From assembly GCF_014287815.1 (NCBI RefSeq), contig NZ_JACOOQ010000001.1:186001-250000 (forward strand): DNA of 64,000 nucleotides, read 5' to 3'. The notes beneath the pieces were generated by a model, which saw only the letters and a program-made list of their open reading frames with translations, made no database searches and was not told the origin of the DNA. Shown in pieces: positions 1 through 9,408 of this stretch. A program made the position numbers and the translations under genes. Within the stretch, counting starts at the first letter, position 1. Each line of letters starts with the position of its first letter. This DNA comes from Clostridium lentum (GTDB lineage Bacteria > Bacillota > Clostridia > Clostridiales > Clostridiaceae).

Positions 1-23
1 ATATACTAGATAAAGGTGGTATA

Positions 24-1199
24 ATGAACAAATCATGTTACAGATTATTAGTATATCTAATAATTATAAATTCATTTATTTCAATTACAAATAAATTTTA
101 TCCGGGTTTTTTGCAAATAGGGAAAATTTTGGGTGGATTATTATTAATAAATATTGCAATAATTTTTAAAGAAACTTTAAAAATAAAAGATATATTTTTT
201 TGTATATTTTTGGGGATATTTTCAGGGTTAGCTATTTTACACTCAGTAGAGCATTCTATTACAATTGAACATTTAATGTTTTTTATATCAACTACATCAC
301 TTATATGGAAATTGTGTGAAAGCAATGTACGTATTAATTTGAAGCAAGTTTTATCTAATAAAATTAAACTATTAAATAGATATGTATTTTTTATAGTAGG
401 TTTGTTGTTAATTGGGTTAATTATGCCAAGTTGTTATAAGTATATTAATGGTGACAATCTATACTATGGATTTGCAGAAAGTGGTCATAAATTAGCAGGA
501 AATATTTGCTTTGTTACAGCATTAACTATATTTATATATCAAAAAAGAAAATTTCAACTATACCAGGTATGTATTCTTGGAATATTATTTATGATACTTT
601 TAATGACAGGTTCAAGAACTTATTGTATACCAGAAATAATCTTATTATTTGTATATTATAAATTTAACATTGGGAAATTAAGAACAAAATGGATAATTAC
701 ACCTATTATTTTGGTGGCAACTGTGTATTTAATTATTAATTCAAATGTTCTAGAAAGGTTTATATCTATGGGGAATAATACTTATGTGTCCAGTAATTTC
801 TGGGAAGCTGTATCCAGTGGTAGATTAATTTGGTGGAAAATTGATATACAAGAATTCGCAAAGTTAAGCATAATAGAACAGCTTTTAGGAAAGGGATTTG
901 CATTTGTTTATCAGATAAATGAACAGTTTTATGGATTAAAAATTGGTGCTCATAATGATTTTTTAAATATATTATTATCTGTAGGCTGGATAGGACTTAT
1001 AGGATATATACTGATTATTTTAAATTTATTTTTCAAATTTGGAAGGCAATTATTTTTTAAAAATGATAAGAGTATAATAATGAAGTTAAGTTTAATAGCT
1101 GTATATATATTATGGAATGCAAATATTAATGGATTTTATGGAGCACAACAGTATTTATTTAGCTTTATAATATTAATATTAATTTTTGATAAGAATTAA
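24..1199 (+). CDS. Wzy/O-antigen ligase-like polysaccharide polymerase
   Basis: A 391-residue, almost wholly hydrophobic protein with about ten predicted membrane segments, the usual build of Wzy polymerases and O-antigen ligases (Wzy_C superfamily). Family-like features are GSRTY in mid-protein and, late in the protein, AHNDFLNILL around His310, which matches the H-[ND]-x-[FY]-L signature of this superfamily. Its inferred role is to join lipid-linked repeat units on the outer face of the membrane. The ATG at 24 follows AAAGGTGG at a good distance. It opens a run of same-strand genes (acyltransferase, glycosyltransferases, flippase) reaching 8027. The operon probably begins upstream of the window. 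Polymerases are poorly conserved, so the glycan linkage cannot be read from the sequence. Confidence 0.75.
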   Translation: MNKSCYRLLVYLIIINSFISITNKFYPGFLQIGKILGGLLLINIAIIFKETLKIKDIFFCIFLGIFSGLAILHSVEHSITIEHLMFFISTTSLIWKLCESNVRINLKQVLSNKIKLLNRYVFFIVGLLLIGLIMPSCYKYINGDNLYYGFAESGHKLAGNICFVTALTIFIYQKRKFQLYQVCILGILFMILLMTGSRTYCIPEIILLFVYYKFNIGKLRTKWIITPIILVATVYLIINSNVLERFISMGNNTYVSSNFWEAVSSGRLIWWKIDIQEFAKLSIIEQLLGKGFAFVYQINEQFYGLKIGAHNDFLNILLSVGWIGLIGYILIILNLFFKFGRQLFFKNDKSIIMKLSLIAVYILWNANINGFYGAQQYLFSFIILILIFDKN

Positions 1200-1231
1200 G
1201 GAAGTAAAGACTATTAGTTAGGAGTGGATTT

Positions 1232-2245
1232 TTGGTGGATAATATAAAAAAGAGAGTTCTATGGATAGATCTACTTAAAGCTATATCAATGTTATTTGTA
1301 ATGTTAGGACATATTGATTTTTGTCCTAGTCAATGGAGTTATTTTTATGGCCCATTTTTTTTATCTGCATTTCTCTTTGCATCAGGTTACACATTTAATA
1401 ATAAGAGAAGCTTTAGTGAATTTTTTATAAATAAGGTTAAGACTTTACTAGTCCCGATGTTTATTTTTAGTTTAATAAATATTGGAAGTAGGTTATTATT
1501 AACATTCAATAATGACCAAGTTATAAGTCAAGACATTAAGGATTGTTTTTTTCAGATTAGAGGGAAAAATGATGAGTTATGGTTTATAGCATGCATATTT
1601 GGAGCAAGTATTGTATTTTATTTTGTTAATAAATTAATTAATAAGCAAAAGATTTTTATTATTACTATTTTATTATTATGTTTTTGTAGCATAATTTATG
1701 ATAAGACAATTGGTATACCATTACCATGGCATATTCAAATGTATGGATCAGCATGTTTTTATATGGGGCTAGGAGCATTATATAAACAAAATGAAAATAA
1801 ATTAAGAAAGTTTATAAATTATTATTCATTAATGCTTACTTTAATAATGTATTTTATTATAGTATCAATGCAATATGTATATAAACAGGGAGACCCAATT
1901 GTATTTTATAATTACGGACAAAGTATATTGAGATATTTTACAATATCTGGGCTTGGTCTGGCTATGATACTCCAAATTGTGAATTTAATTCCTAATATAA
2001 AGCTATTATCTTTTATAGGAAGAAATTCGTTCATTTATTATGCATTTCATGGGAAAGTTGAAAGCTTAATATTAGTAGTATTAAAAAAAAGTGAGGTATT
2101 ATCACAACAAGTTATAAATGGAAAGATGATTTTATTATTAATTATATACTTAATACTTGAAGTAATTTTATTAATACCAGTAGCAATTATTATAAATAGA
2201 TATTTTCCATTTATGCTTGGGAGAAGTAAAGTGAGGAATTATTAA
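1232..2245 (+). CDS. Membrane acyltransferase, acyltransferase-3 family
   Basis: A 337-residue polytopic protein of the acyltransferase-3 (OafA/WecH-like) family, which transfers acetyl or other acyl groups to sugars or wall polymers at the membrane. The N-terminal signature is visible: WIDLLKAISMLFVMLGHID, with the likely catalytic His27 in the first membrane helix. A loop with NDELWFIACIF and about nine further hydrophobic segments follow. The start is TTG at 1232 or the adjacent GTG at 1235, after AGGAGTGG; no ATG is suitably placed. The stop overlaps the next ATG by one base (TAATG), so translation is probably coupled. Its place in the module suggests O-acetylation of the repeat unit; the acceptor is not known. 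Confidence 0.75.
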   Translation: MVDNIKKRVLWIDLLKAISMLFVMLGHIDFCPSQWSYFYGPFFLSAFLFASGYTFNNKRSFSEFFINKVKTLLVPMFIFSLINIGSRLLLTFNNDQVISQDIKDCFFQIRGKNDELWFIACIFGASIVFYFVNKLINKQKIFIITILLLCFCSIIYDKTIGIPLPWHIQMYGSACFYMGLGALYKQNENKLRKFINYYSLMLTLIMYFIIVSMQYVYKQGDPIVFYNYGQSILRYFTISGLGLAMILQIVNLIPNIKLLSFIGRNSFIYYAFHGKVESLILVVLKKSEVLSQQVINGKMILLLIIYLILEVILLIPVAIIINRYFPFMLGRSKVRNY

Positions 2246-3384
2246 TGAAAAAAATATTACATATTGTTTCTAGTTGGGGAACTGGTGGTGTAGAGAGGTA
2301 TATTAGTAATTATATAAATGAAATGGATGAATATATATTTGATATACTTACTATTAGAAAATGTAAAAAGGAATCTGTTTTTACTCAACCAATTTTAGAT
2401 AGGGGGGGAGAGTTTTTCTCTCTTAACCAAGTAGAAGGAAATATTTTTGAAAGAACTAGTTCTAGAAAAAAAGAATTAGTCAAATTGATTAATAAGAATA
2501 AATATGAAATTGTTCATATTAATGCTGGTACTGCAGATGCTTTTATACTTGCTCATAGTGTTAAGAAACAGTTGCCAAATATAAAAGTAGTAATGCATTG
2601 CCATGGTAGTAATGTAGAAGCTCCAAAAAAAATATTAAAGAGAGCATTTCATGAAGTTTGTAAGTTTATTTATGGAAATAATGTCGATTACTGTATTGCT
2701 GTTTCTGATATAACATTATCATGGATGTTTAAGAAAAGTACATTAAAAAACAAGCCATATTCTGTTTTTAGTTGCGGTATTGATATTGAAAAATTTAAAT
2801 ATAATAAAAGCGATAGAGAGAAAATTAGAAAAGAATTGGGTATAGAAAACGAATTTGTAATTGGAACGATAGGTAGATTTACACAACAAAAGAATCCATT
2901 TTATATAGTGAAAATTATATCAGAACTAAATAAATTAAATGATAATTTTAAGTTTTTATGGGTGGGAGAAGGAAAGCTTTTAGATGATGTTAAGGAAAAA
3001 GCAAAGGAACTAGGCATTTATGAAAAGTTTATATTTTATGGTATTAGTAAAAATATAGCTCCTTTATTATCTACAATGGATCTATTTATTTTACCGTCTT
3101 GTTTTGAAGGGAATCCAATTGTAGGAATTGAAGCTCAGGCTAATGGATTAAAATGTATATTCTCTAATACCATTACTAGAGAAGTTGATGTAACAGAAAA
3201 TTCAGATTTTATATCTATTGTTAATAGTGAGAAGATATGGGCAAAGAAAATATTAGAATGTAAAGTTCCCCATGATAGAAATCTAAAAAATATAACAAGT
3301 AGTATTAAAAGTAGTGGATGTGATATGAAGGAAAATTCAATTAAATTAAGTAATATTTATAATATTCTAACGGAGAGAAAATAA
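2245..3384 (+). CDS. GT4-family glycosyltransferase
   Basis: A 379-residue retaining glycosyltransferase of the GT4 (GT-B fold) type. The N-terminal domain begins with HIVSSWGTGGVERYISNYI, the glycine-rich acceptor-side loop typical of the family. The C-terminal domain has IGTIGRFTQQKNPFYIV and the donor-binding E-x7-E motif in FEGNPIVGIEAQ. No membrane helices are seen, so it should act at the cytoplasmic face on a lipid-linked intermediate. It starts inside the stop of the acyltransferase gene and ends directly against the next ATG at 3385, so it sits in a tightly packed operon. The donor and linkage cannot be inferred; a UDP-sugar is likely given galU, galE and wecB in the region. Confidence 0.8.
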   Translation: MKKILHIVSSWGTGGVERYISNYINEMDEYIFDILTIRKCKKESVFTQPILDRGGEFFSLNQVEGNIFERTSSRKKELVKLINKNKYEIVHINAGTADAFILAHSVKKQLPNIKVVMHCHGSNVEAPKKILKRAFHEVCKFIYGNNVDYCIAVSDITLSWMFKKSTLKNKPYSVFSCGIDIEKFKYNKSDREKIRKELGIENEFVIGTIGRFTQQKNPFYIVKIISELNKLNDNFKFLWVGEGKLLDDVKEKAKELGIYEKFIFYGISKNIAPLLSTMDLFILPSCFEGNPIVGIEAQANGLKCIFSNTITREVDVTENSDFISIVNSEKIWAKKILECKVPHDRNLKNITSSIKSSGCDMKENSIKLSNIYNILTERK

Positions 3385-4422
3385 ATGAAAAAAATTATTA
3401 TAATAATACCTTATTTTGGTGAATTCCCAAATTATTTTGATTTGTGGATGAAATCTGTTAAATATAATTCAGATATAGATTTTTTATTAATTACAGATAA
3501 TAATATAACGGATAAACCTAATAATATAAAAATAATTAATATAAGTTTTGAAGAATGTATAAATAGAATACAAAAAAACTATAAATTTAAAATAAAAATT
3601 CCAACTCCATATAGACTTTCCACTTTTAAACCAGCATATGGAGATATATTTCAAGATGAAATTAGAGGATATGATTTTTGGGGTTGGTGCGATATTGATT
3701 TAATATTTGGAGATTTAAGAAAGTTTTTGACTGACGATATTCTTACTAATAATGAAAAAATATTATCACATGGACATCTTACATTATTAAAAAACAACAA
3801 AAAAATGAATGAGTTATATAAAGTTAAAAAATTCGATTGTATAAACTATAAAGATGCCTTTTCAGCTGGCCTATTATTTAATAATTTTGATGAATATCCT
3901 TATGGAATATCAAGAATTGCTAATAAGGAGAATATTAAAGTTTATAATGAAGGGATATTTGCTGATTTAGATAGTTTTTTCTTTACGTTTAGAAAGCTAT
4001 ACTCATATTTAAGTAAAGATGATGATTCAGAAGAAATCATTCAAGTATTTAAATGGGATAAAGGAAAGTTATTTAATATAATATTACAAGATAATAAAAG
4101 AATTGAAGAAGAGGTTGCATATGTTCATTTCCAAAAAAGGAGTATGCAAAATAATGACAATTGTAACGATAAATATATGATTGTTCCTAATAAGTTTATC
4201 AATAAAGAGGATTTATCTAATGAAGAAATAATTGATATTTGTGATTTAAATAAAAATAAGTATTATTGTGAAGAATTAAGAGAAAAGATTTCTAAAAATA
4301 GACAAAAAAGTTTTTTTAAAAAACTTTTTTCTTATATTTATTGGAAAAATCGTATTTTTCGATTTAAAATGATAAAAATTTTAAAGATTAAACCTTACGA
4401 ATTTTCAAAAGGTGGATTCTAG
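3385..4422 (+). CDS. DUF6625-like putative glycosyltransferase
   Basis: A 345-residue protein starting with KKIIIIIPYFGEFPNYFDLW, which matches the opening of the DUF6625 family found in polysaccharide loci and thought to be nucleotide-sugar transferases of GT-A type. An acidic stretch WGWCDIDLIFGDL (around residues 104-116) contains D-I-D, a likely metal and nucleotide-sugar binding DxD motif. The C-terminus is basic and rich in aromatic residues (FFKKLFSYIYWKNRIFRF), which could bind the membrane surface. The ATG follows directly after the previous TAA. The function is inferred from the family and the context; the donor is unknown. Confidence 0.65.
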   Translation: MKKIIIIIPYFGEFPNYFDLWMKSVKYNSDIDFLLITDNNITDKPNNIKIINISFEECINRIQKNYKFKIKIPTPYRLSTFKPAYGDIFQDEIRGYDFWGWCDIDLIFGDLRKFLTDDILTNNEKILSHGHLTLLKNNKKMNELYKVKKFDCINYKDAFSAGLLFNNFDEYPYGISRIANKENIKVYNEGIFADLDSFFFTFRKLYSYLSKDDDSEEIIQVFKWDKGKLFNIILQDNKRIEEEVAYVHFQKRSMQNNDNCNDKYMIVPNKFINKEDLSNEEIIDICDLNKNKYYCEELREKISKNRQKSFFKKLFSYIYWKNRIFRFKMIKILKIKPYEFSKGGF

Positions 4423-4432
4423 GAGGAAAACA

Positions 4433-5467
4433 ATGAGACCATTATATATTTGCTTAGCTACAGATGAAAATTATGCTCAATTAGCAACAGTAGCAATTAC
4501 GTCAGTTTTCGAAAAAAATAGATATGCAACAGAAATTGAGATATACATATTAGATGGTGGAATAAAAGAAAAAACTAAGAATATTATGAGGTCTTTAACA
4601 AAAAAATATCAAAGAAAAATATTTTTTGTGGATGTTACAAATAAATTAAAAAAATTAAAGGAAATGAATGTGAATTCTCAAGGGAAATTTGGATCATATG
4701 CAGCATATTCTAGATTTTTTATTACTGAATATTTACCAGACTATGTTGATAAAATATTATATATAGATTGTGATACTTGTGTTGTAAATTCATTAAATGA
4801 ATTATTTAGCATTGACATGAAGGAATATGCATTGGCGGGAATTTTAGATATTTTACCTCAGTTTCATAAAAAATATATAAATTTTTCAGAGCAAGATAAT
4901 TATTATAATTCTGGAGTATTACTATTTAATTGTGAGATATGGAAAAAAGAAAATTATACGAATAAAATTATAGAGCATATAAAAAATATTAAAAGTAATT
5001 ATTCTTTTCATGATCAAGATTTAATTAATATAATATGTAAAAATAAAATATTAACATTAAGCCCTAAATATATGGTGTTTTATCCAGAATATAAGTGGGG
5101 AGAAAAAAATATACGTTGGTTAAATGGGTTTAATCATGAATATTATTCGAATGAAGAACTAATAAATGCTTTAAAAGAACCTATAATTATCCATTATGTT
5201 GATAGTATTGTAGGAAGACCATGGTATGAAGATAATATAAATGATTATTCAAGGTATTGGGAAGAAATGAAAGCGAAATCTCCTTATGATGATAGTTTTA
5301 CTAAAATAGTTAAGCCTTCATCAATAAGACACAAAATATTAAGAGGAATATATAGGTATTTACCTTTATCAATATTTATTACTATTCATAAGAAAAGAAG
5401 AAATCAATTATTGACAAAAAGAGAAAAAATATCAGGTATAAGAGGAAAAAACAATGAAACAGCATAA
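4433..5467 (+). CDS. GT8-family glycosyltransferase (LgtC/GspA-like)
   Basis: A 344-residue retaining glycosyltransferase of family GT8. Visible family marks are ICLATDENYAQLATVAITSV at the N-terminus, the metal-binding DxD in LYIDCDTCVV, the YYNSGVLLFNCEIW segment, and the C-terminal HYVDSIVGRPWY, equivalent to the H-x(n)-G-x-x-KPW motif. Members move glucose or galactose from a UDP-sugar, in keeping with galU and galE downstream. The start was chosen at ATG 4433 because AGGAGG lies just before it (4421-4426); the frame also opens earlier at a GTG inside the previous gene. The tail is basic (KKRRNQLLTKREK), suggesting membrane association. Confidence 0.8.
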   Translation: MRPLYICLATDENYAQLATVAITSVFEKNRYATEIEIYILDGGIKEKTKNIMRSLTKKYQRKIFFVDVTNKLKKLKEMNVNSQGKFGSYAAYSRFFITEYLPDYVDKILYIDCDTCVVNSLNELFSIDMKEYALAGILDILPQFHKKYINFSEQDNYYNSGVLLFNCEIWKKENYTNKIIEHIKNIKSNYSFHDQDLINIICKNKILTLSPKYMVFYPEYKWGEKNIRWLNGFNHEYYSNEELINALKEPIIIHYVDSIVGRPWYEDNINDYSRYWEEMKAKSPYDDSFTKIVKPSSIRHKILRGIYRYLPLSIFITIHKKRRNQLLTKREKISGIRGKNNETA

Positions 5468-6521
5468 TAAGTTAAAAAGAAATTCTAATTTTGAACTTTT
5501 AAGAGTAATAAGTATGTTTGCTATAATATTGGGGCATTTTTCTTATCATGGTAATTTTAATTTATCTCAACATTCTTTTTCAATTAATAAGGTTTTTTTA
5601 GAGTTTGTACAGTTTGGTGGAGATTTTGGTATAAATTGTTTTGTTATGATTTCAAGTTATTTCATGGTTGAATGGAATTTCAAAGTAGAGAGAGTAATAA
5701 AGATATCATATAAAGTATGGAGTTACTCAGTAGGATTTATAATTATATTTGTGACCTTTAAAATTTATAATCAAGATCTGTATACATTGATAAAAAGTAT
5801 ATTTCCTATATTGAGCAATTTATATTGGTTTGCAACTTCATATATTATATTTTATATACTAGTACCATTTATAAATATTTTCATTAAAAGTATTAATAGA
5901 AATATTCATTTTAGGATTTTATGTATTTGCTTAACTTTATGGTGCATAATTCCTACAATTACTCCTTTTGAGCTAATGTATAATGAATTGAGTTGGTTTA
6001 TTACTTTGTATATACTTATCTCTTATATAAAGATTTATGAGCCTAAGATTACTAGTAGTTTAAAAGTAAAGGTAAGTATAATAGTTATAAGTTTTTTAAC
6101 AATTTTAATATCAGTAATAGTGTTAACAAGTTTAGCTGATAAGATTTCAGTTATTAATAAATATATTACATTCTTTGAAAGACGAAATCGAATACCAACA
6201 GTGCTATTTTCACTAAGTGTATTCTTAATTTTTAAGGATTGGAAATTTAAATATAAACCATATATAAATTTATTAGGAAGTGCTACATTTGGTGTATATT
6301 TAATACATGATAATCCTCTAATGAGAAATGTTTTATGGAATGATATATTTAAAAATAATCAATTCTTCAATTCTAATTTACTATGGATATACGCTTTTAT
6401 AGTAGCCTTAATAATTTTAATTTTTTCATCACTTATAGATATTATAAAACAAAATAGTATTGATAAATTAATGAATAAAATATTTATAAAAATTAAAGTA
6501 AAAAATATTATTATAGATTAG
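5454..6521 (+). CDS. Membrane acyltransferase, acyltransferase-3 family (second copy)
   Basis: A 355-residue polytopic acyltransferase-3 protein. The N-terminal signature NFELLRVISMFAIILGHFS has the conserved arginine (Arg17) and the likely catalytic His28. About ten hydrophobic helices follow, and near the end FGVYLIHDNPL resembles the late histidine segment of WecH-like enzymes. It overlaps the GT8 gene by 14 bases, and the Shine-Dalgarno (AGAGGAAAA) lies in the end of that gene, so the two are translationally coupled. It belongs to a different subgroup from the acyltransferase at 1232, so the polymer of this module may carry two kinds of acyl decoration. The acyl donor and the sugar are not known. 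Confidence 0.75.
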   Translation: MKQHNKLKRNSNFELLRVISMFAIILGHFSYHGNFNLSQHSFSINKVFLEFVQFGGDFGINCFVMISSYFMVEWNFKVERVIKISYKVWSYSVGFIIIFVTFKIYNQDLYTLIKSIFPILSNLYWFATSYIIFYILVPFINIFIKSINRNIHFRILCICLTLWCIIPTITPFELMYNELSWFITLYILISYIKIYEPKITSSLKVKVSIIVISFLTILISVIVLTSLADKISVINKYITFFERRNRIPTVLFSLSVFLIFKDWKFKYKPYINLLGSATFGVYLIHDNPLMRNVLWNDIFKNNQFFNSNLLWIYAFIVALIILIFSSLIDIIKQNSIDKLMNKIFIKIKVKNIIID

Positions 6522-6575
6522 AAAAATTGATTAATTTTTTATATAAATTAAAGATAATAGGCTGAGGATAAAATT

Positions 6576-8027
6576 ATGAAGAAAGATAGATCAATTACAA
6601 AAAATTATTTATATAATGTATCATATAAAATTCTAACATTAATTACTCCATTGATAACCACTCCTTATATAGCTAGAGTGCTTGGAGTAGATAATGTTGG
6701 AATATATAATTATACATATTCTATAATATCATATTTTGTATTGTTTGGAGTGTTAGGGTCAACGATATATGCTCAACGTGAAATTGCGTATGTGCAAAAT
6801 GACAAAGAAAAAACAAACTTAGTATTTTGGGAGTTATTTTTTATTAGATTAATTACAGTAGGGACAAGTATATTAATTTTTAGTTTCTATTTTCCAAAAT
6901 CAGAATATAAAATATATTTATTTATATTTTTATTTGAATTAATTGCAAATATATTTGATATATCTTGGTTATATTATGGGATAGAAGAATTTAAAGTAAT
7001 TACTATAAGAAATTTTATTATTAAGATTATTGGAGTAGGATGTATATTCATTTTTGTTAGAAGTAGTACAGATTTAAATATATATATTTGGTGTCATGTT
7101 TTAATTTTACTATTAGGAAATTTATCATTATGGATTAGTGCAAAAAAATTTATAGGAAAACCTATATTTAAATTTAATACAGTTATGAAGCATTTTACAC
7201 CGATTCTGATACTATTTTTACCACAGTGTATAGATTCTGTATATATGATTATGGATAAGATAATGTTAGGTAAAATATCAACTATAACCCAAGTAGGATT
7301 ATATAGTCAAGCGGATAAAATAATAAAAATGGCCGTAACTATAGTAACATCTATGGGATTAGTAATGAGTCCTAGAATTGCATCTAGTTTTGCGACAGGT
7401 GATAATAAACAGATAAGAAGATATTTACATTCGTCTTTTGAGTTTATTTTTATAATAGCTATTCCAATAATGTGTGGATTAGTATCTATATCTGATAATT
7501 TTGTAGGTTGGTTTTTTGGTGAAGGTTATGAAGGAGTTATAATTTTAATAAAACTTTTAGCACCAACAGTTGTATTTTTAGGAATTAATAGTGTTATTGG
7601 ATGGCAGTATTTATTATCAGTTAAAAGAGAAAAAGATTTTATTTTTTCAGTTTCTATTGGAGCTATTATAAATATTATTTTAAATATTATATTAATAATT
7701 AAATTTAAAGCAGTTGGTGCTGTAATTGCTTCCGTAGTTTCTATGGCAATAATGTCTATTATTAATTTTATATTTGTAAAGAAACAGATATCATTTAAGT
7801 ATTTACTATCTAAGCTTTATAAACCATTAATAGCGGCTATAATTATGACTATTATTGTAGAAATAGTAGGAAAATATATTTCAGTATCATTTATTAGTAC
7901 TGTTATACAAGTAATTGTAGGAATAATTATCTATATACTAATTCTATTCATTATTAAAGATGATATTATGATAAGGTATGTAAGTAAGATTAAGGGTAAG
8001 AAAAATAATAATAGAGATAATGATTAG
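6576..8027 (+). CDS. Wzx-like oligosaccharide flippase
   Basis: A 483-residue protein with about 12-14 membrane helices, a member of the polysaccharide biosynthesis/MATE-like (MOP) flippase superfamily. The opening ITKNYLYNVSYKILTLITPLITTPYIARVLG is the standard N-terminus of RfbX/Wzx proteins. It would move the undecaprenyl-linked repeat unit across the membrane for the polymerase encoded at 24. It is the last gene of module A and ends in a lysine/asparagine-rich tail. A 54-base gap separates it from the previous gene; the Shine-Dalgarno is weak (GAGGATAAA). The same protein class is encoded again at 16576, so the region holds two flippases. Confidence 0.85.
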   Translation: MKKDRSITKNYLYNVSYKILTLITPLITTPYIARVLGVDNVGIYNYTYSIISYFVLFGVLGSTIYAQREIAYVQNDKEKTNLVFWELFFIRLITVGTSILIFSFYFPKSEYKIYLFIFLFELIANIFDISWLYYGIEEFKVITIRNFIIKIIGVGCIFIFVRSSTDLNIYIWCHVLILLLGNLSLWISAKKFIGKPIFKFNTVMKHFTPILILFLPQCIDSVYMIMDKIMLGKISTITQVGLYSQADKIIKMAVTIVTSMGLVMSPRIASSFATGDNKQIRRYLHSSFEFIFIIAIPIMCGLVSISDNFVGWFFGEGYEGVIILIKLLAPTVVFLGINSVIGWQYLLSVKREKDFIFSVSIGAIINIILNIILIIKFKAVGAVIASVVSMAIMSIINFIFVKKQISFKYLLSKLYKPLIAAIIMTIIVEIVGKYISVSFISTVIQVIVGIIIYILILFIIKDDIMIRYVSKIKGKKNNNRDND

Positions 8028-8076
8028 ATAGACTAAAAGATGAATAAAACTTTATAGACAATTTTTATTAAGTATA

Positions 8077-8331
8077 TTAATCGATTGTTATGGAGAGTAT
8101 AAAACTTCAGTTTTAGGAGTTCAAACAGTAGATCAAAAAGATGTTAATAAGTATGGAATAGTTGATGAACTACATGATGAACTGCATATTGAAGATAGAG
8201 TATACAAAGCTAAAGAACTGGTATATGATGTAGGGGATAAGATTGGATTTCTTGAGGCTACAGTTGAATATGCTCTTAGAAAAGAAAAGTTAAGAGATGG
8301 ATTTATTGAGTATTTAAAAACTATACTATAA
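8077..8331 (+). pseudogene. galU remnant A (internally deleted 3' fragment)
   Basis: This 255-base stretch translates in one frame to a broken GalU. It begins at the residues matching LIDCY (about residue 147 of the intact protein at 11651) and runs to VYKAKEL (about residue 190). It then jumps without a frame change to YDVGDK (about residue 255) and continues to a normal C-terminus and TAA. The first half of the enzyme, with the nucleotide-binding loop, and about 63 codons in the middle are missing. A 12-base near-tandem duplication (DELH DELH) is also present. No start codon or ribosome site precedes it. It is most simply a decaying copy left by recombination at the edge of the module. Confidence 0.8.
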
Positions 8332-8340
8332 TTTTATAAC

Positions 8341-8386
8341 TTCTCCAGAAAAATTTAAGCACTAACTTTTTTCTGGAGAAATTTTT
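8341..8386 (+). terminator. Intrinsic terminator after module A and galU remnant
   Basis: TTCTCCAGAAAAA at 8341 pairs with TTTTTTCTGGAGAA ending at 8380, followed by a T-rich run. It probably ends the transcript of module A. Confidence 0.75.
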
Positions 8387-8401
8387 TAATGGGGTAGAGA
8401 T

Positions 8402-8845
8402 ATGAAGAGTTTAAATATGGAACAATTAATATTAAATTACGTAGAAAACAATATAACAGAAGAAATAAAAGAAGAATTTATAAATGCAGCTATACATTTT
8501 ATAATTAACGAAGATAATTGTAGTCAAGCTGATATTATGAGAATCAAATATAGATTTAAGAAGATAAAATCACAAGAAATTATAGATTACTTAAAATTAT
8601 GTTCAACTTATGGCTATATAATTTATAGATCAGTAATACTTAATTTAATTGAAGAAAGTATGAAATCTAGATGTTGTGAAGTTATTATAGAAATAAGCAA
8701 TGAATTAACTAAGTATGTAACTATGGAAAGTGATGAAGATCAGTTACATAAAAATATAGAGTTAGCTATTAGCAAGTTATATATTAGTGACAATTGTAAT
8801 AAAGTAGTTTTAGAAAAATTCAAAACATGTAATTTTAACTTTTAG
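8402..8845 (+). CDS. Unrecognised 147-aa protein between galU remnants
   Basis: I do not recognise this protein. It is 147 residues, charged and probably all helical, with several cysteines (including a CC pair in MKSRCCEVII) and no signal peptide or clear membrane helix. The ATG at 8402 follows GGGGTAGAG. It lies between two decayed galU fragments, after a terminator and before a 15-bp inverted repeat, so it looks like a one-gene insert in a recombination scar. The intact reading frame between degraded neighbours suggests recent arrival or selection. The helical pattern (LDxxL-like repeats of about 30 residues) could be a short TPR/HEAT-like fold, but that is a guess. Confidence 0.55.
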   Translation: MKSLNMEQLILNYVENNITEEIKEEFINAAIHFIINEDNCSQADIMRIKYRFKKIKSQEIIDYLKLCSTYGYIIYRSVILNLIEESMKSRCCEVIIEISNELTKYVTMESDEDQLHKNIELAISKLYISDNCNKVVLEKFKTCNFNF

Positions 8846-8859
8846 TAATTTATATTATG

Positions 8860-8895
8860 AGGGGCTGTATCAAATATTATTTTGATACAGCCCCT
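8860..8895. repeat. 15-bp perfect inverted repeat at galU remnant B junction
   Basis: AGGGGCTGTATCAAA (8860-8874) is repeated exactly in inverted form (8881-8895) around a six-base loop. There is no T-run on either side, so it is not a typical terminator. The galU homology begins at the very next base (8896), which marks it as a recombination or deletion joint. The arm sequence resembles ends of some insertion sequences, so two abutted IS ends are possible; this is inference. Confidence 0.7.
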
Positions 8896-9408
8896 GGAAT
8901 TGAAGAAATACTTGTAATAACAGGAAGAAGTAAAAAGTGCATTGAAGATCACTTTGATAAATCTGTTGAATTAGAGCTTGAACTTGAAAAGAGTGGAAAG
9001 CAAGAAATGCTTAAAATGGTTAGAGATATATCAGATATGGTGGGTATTCACTTTATAAGACAAAAGGAACCAAAGGGGCTTGGACACGCTATTCAATGTG
9101 CTAAGACTTTCGTAGGAGATGAGCCATTTGCAGTACTTCTTGGAGATGATATTGTATATAACGAAGAAAAACCTTGCTTAAAGCAACTTATTGATTGTTA
9201 TGATGAATATAAGACATCAGTTTTAGGTGTGCAAACAGCACCAGAAAAAGATGTTAATAAATATGGAATAGTTGATGGATTACATATTGAACATAGAGTA
9301 TATAAAGTAAAAGGCTTAGTGGAAAAGCCTGCAGTGGAAGAAGCACCAACAAATGTAGCCATATTAGGAAGATATATAATATACTATGAGGACTGTTTAA
9401 AGAAGTGA
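8896..9408 (+). pseudogene. galU remnant B (lacks both ends)
   Basis: The frame encodes GalU residues equivalent to 50-211 (GIEEILVITGRSKKCIEDHF to NVAILGRYII) and then switches to unrelated codons ending in TGA at 9408. The N-terminal nucleotide-binding loop (GLGTRFLPATKAQPKEM) and the last 79 residues are missing, so it cannot be an active uridylyltransferase. The homologous part is well preserved with no stop or frameshift, but it differs from the intact copy at 11651 at many silent and some coding sites, so it is not a recent duplicate of that gene. The open frame extends upstream into the inverted repeat (from 8857), giving an apparent 183-aa protein; I regard it as a gene fragment. Confidence 0.8.

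Noticed and set aside
8857..9408. A functional 183-aa GalU-like protein
   Set aside because: It lacks the nucleotide-binding N-terminus and the C-terminal third, and its apparent N-terminus is translated from an inverted repeat.
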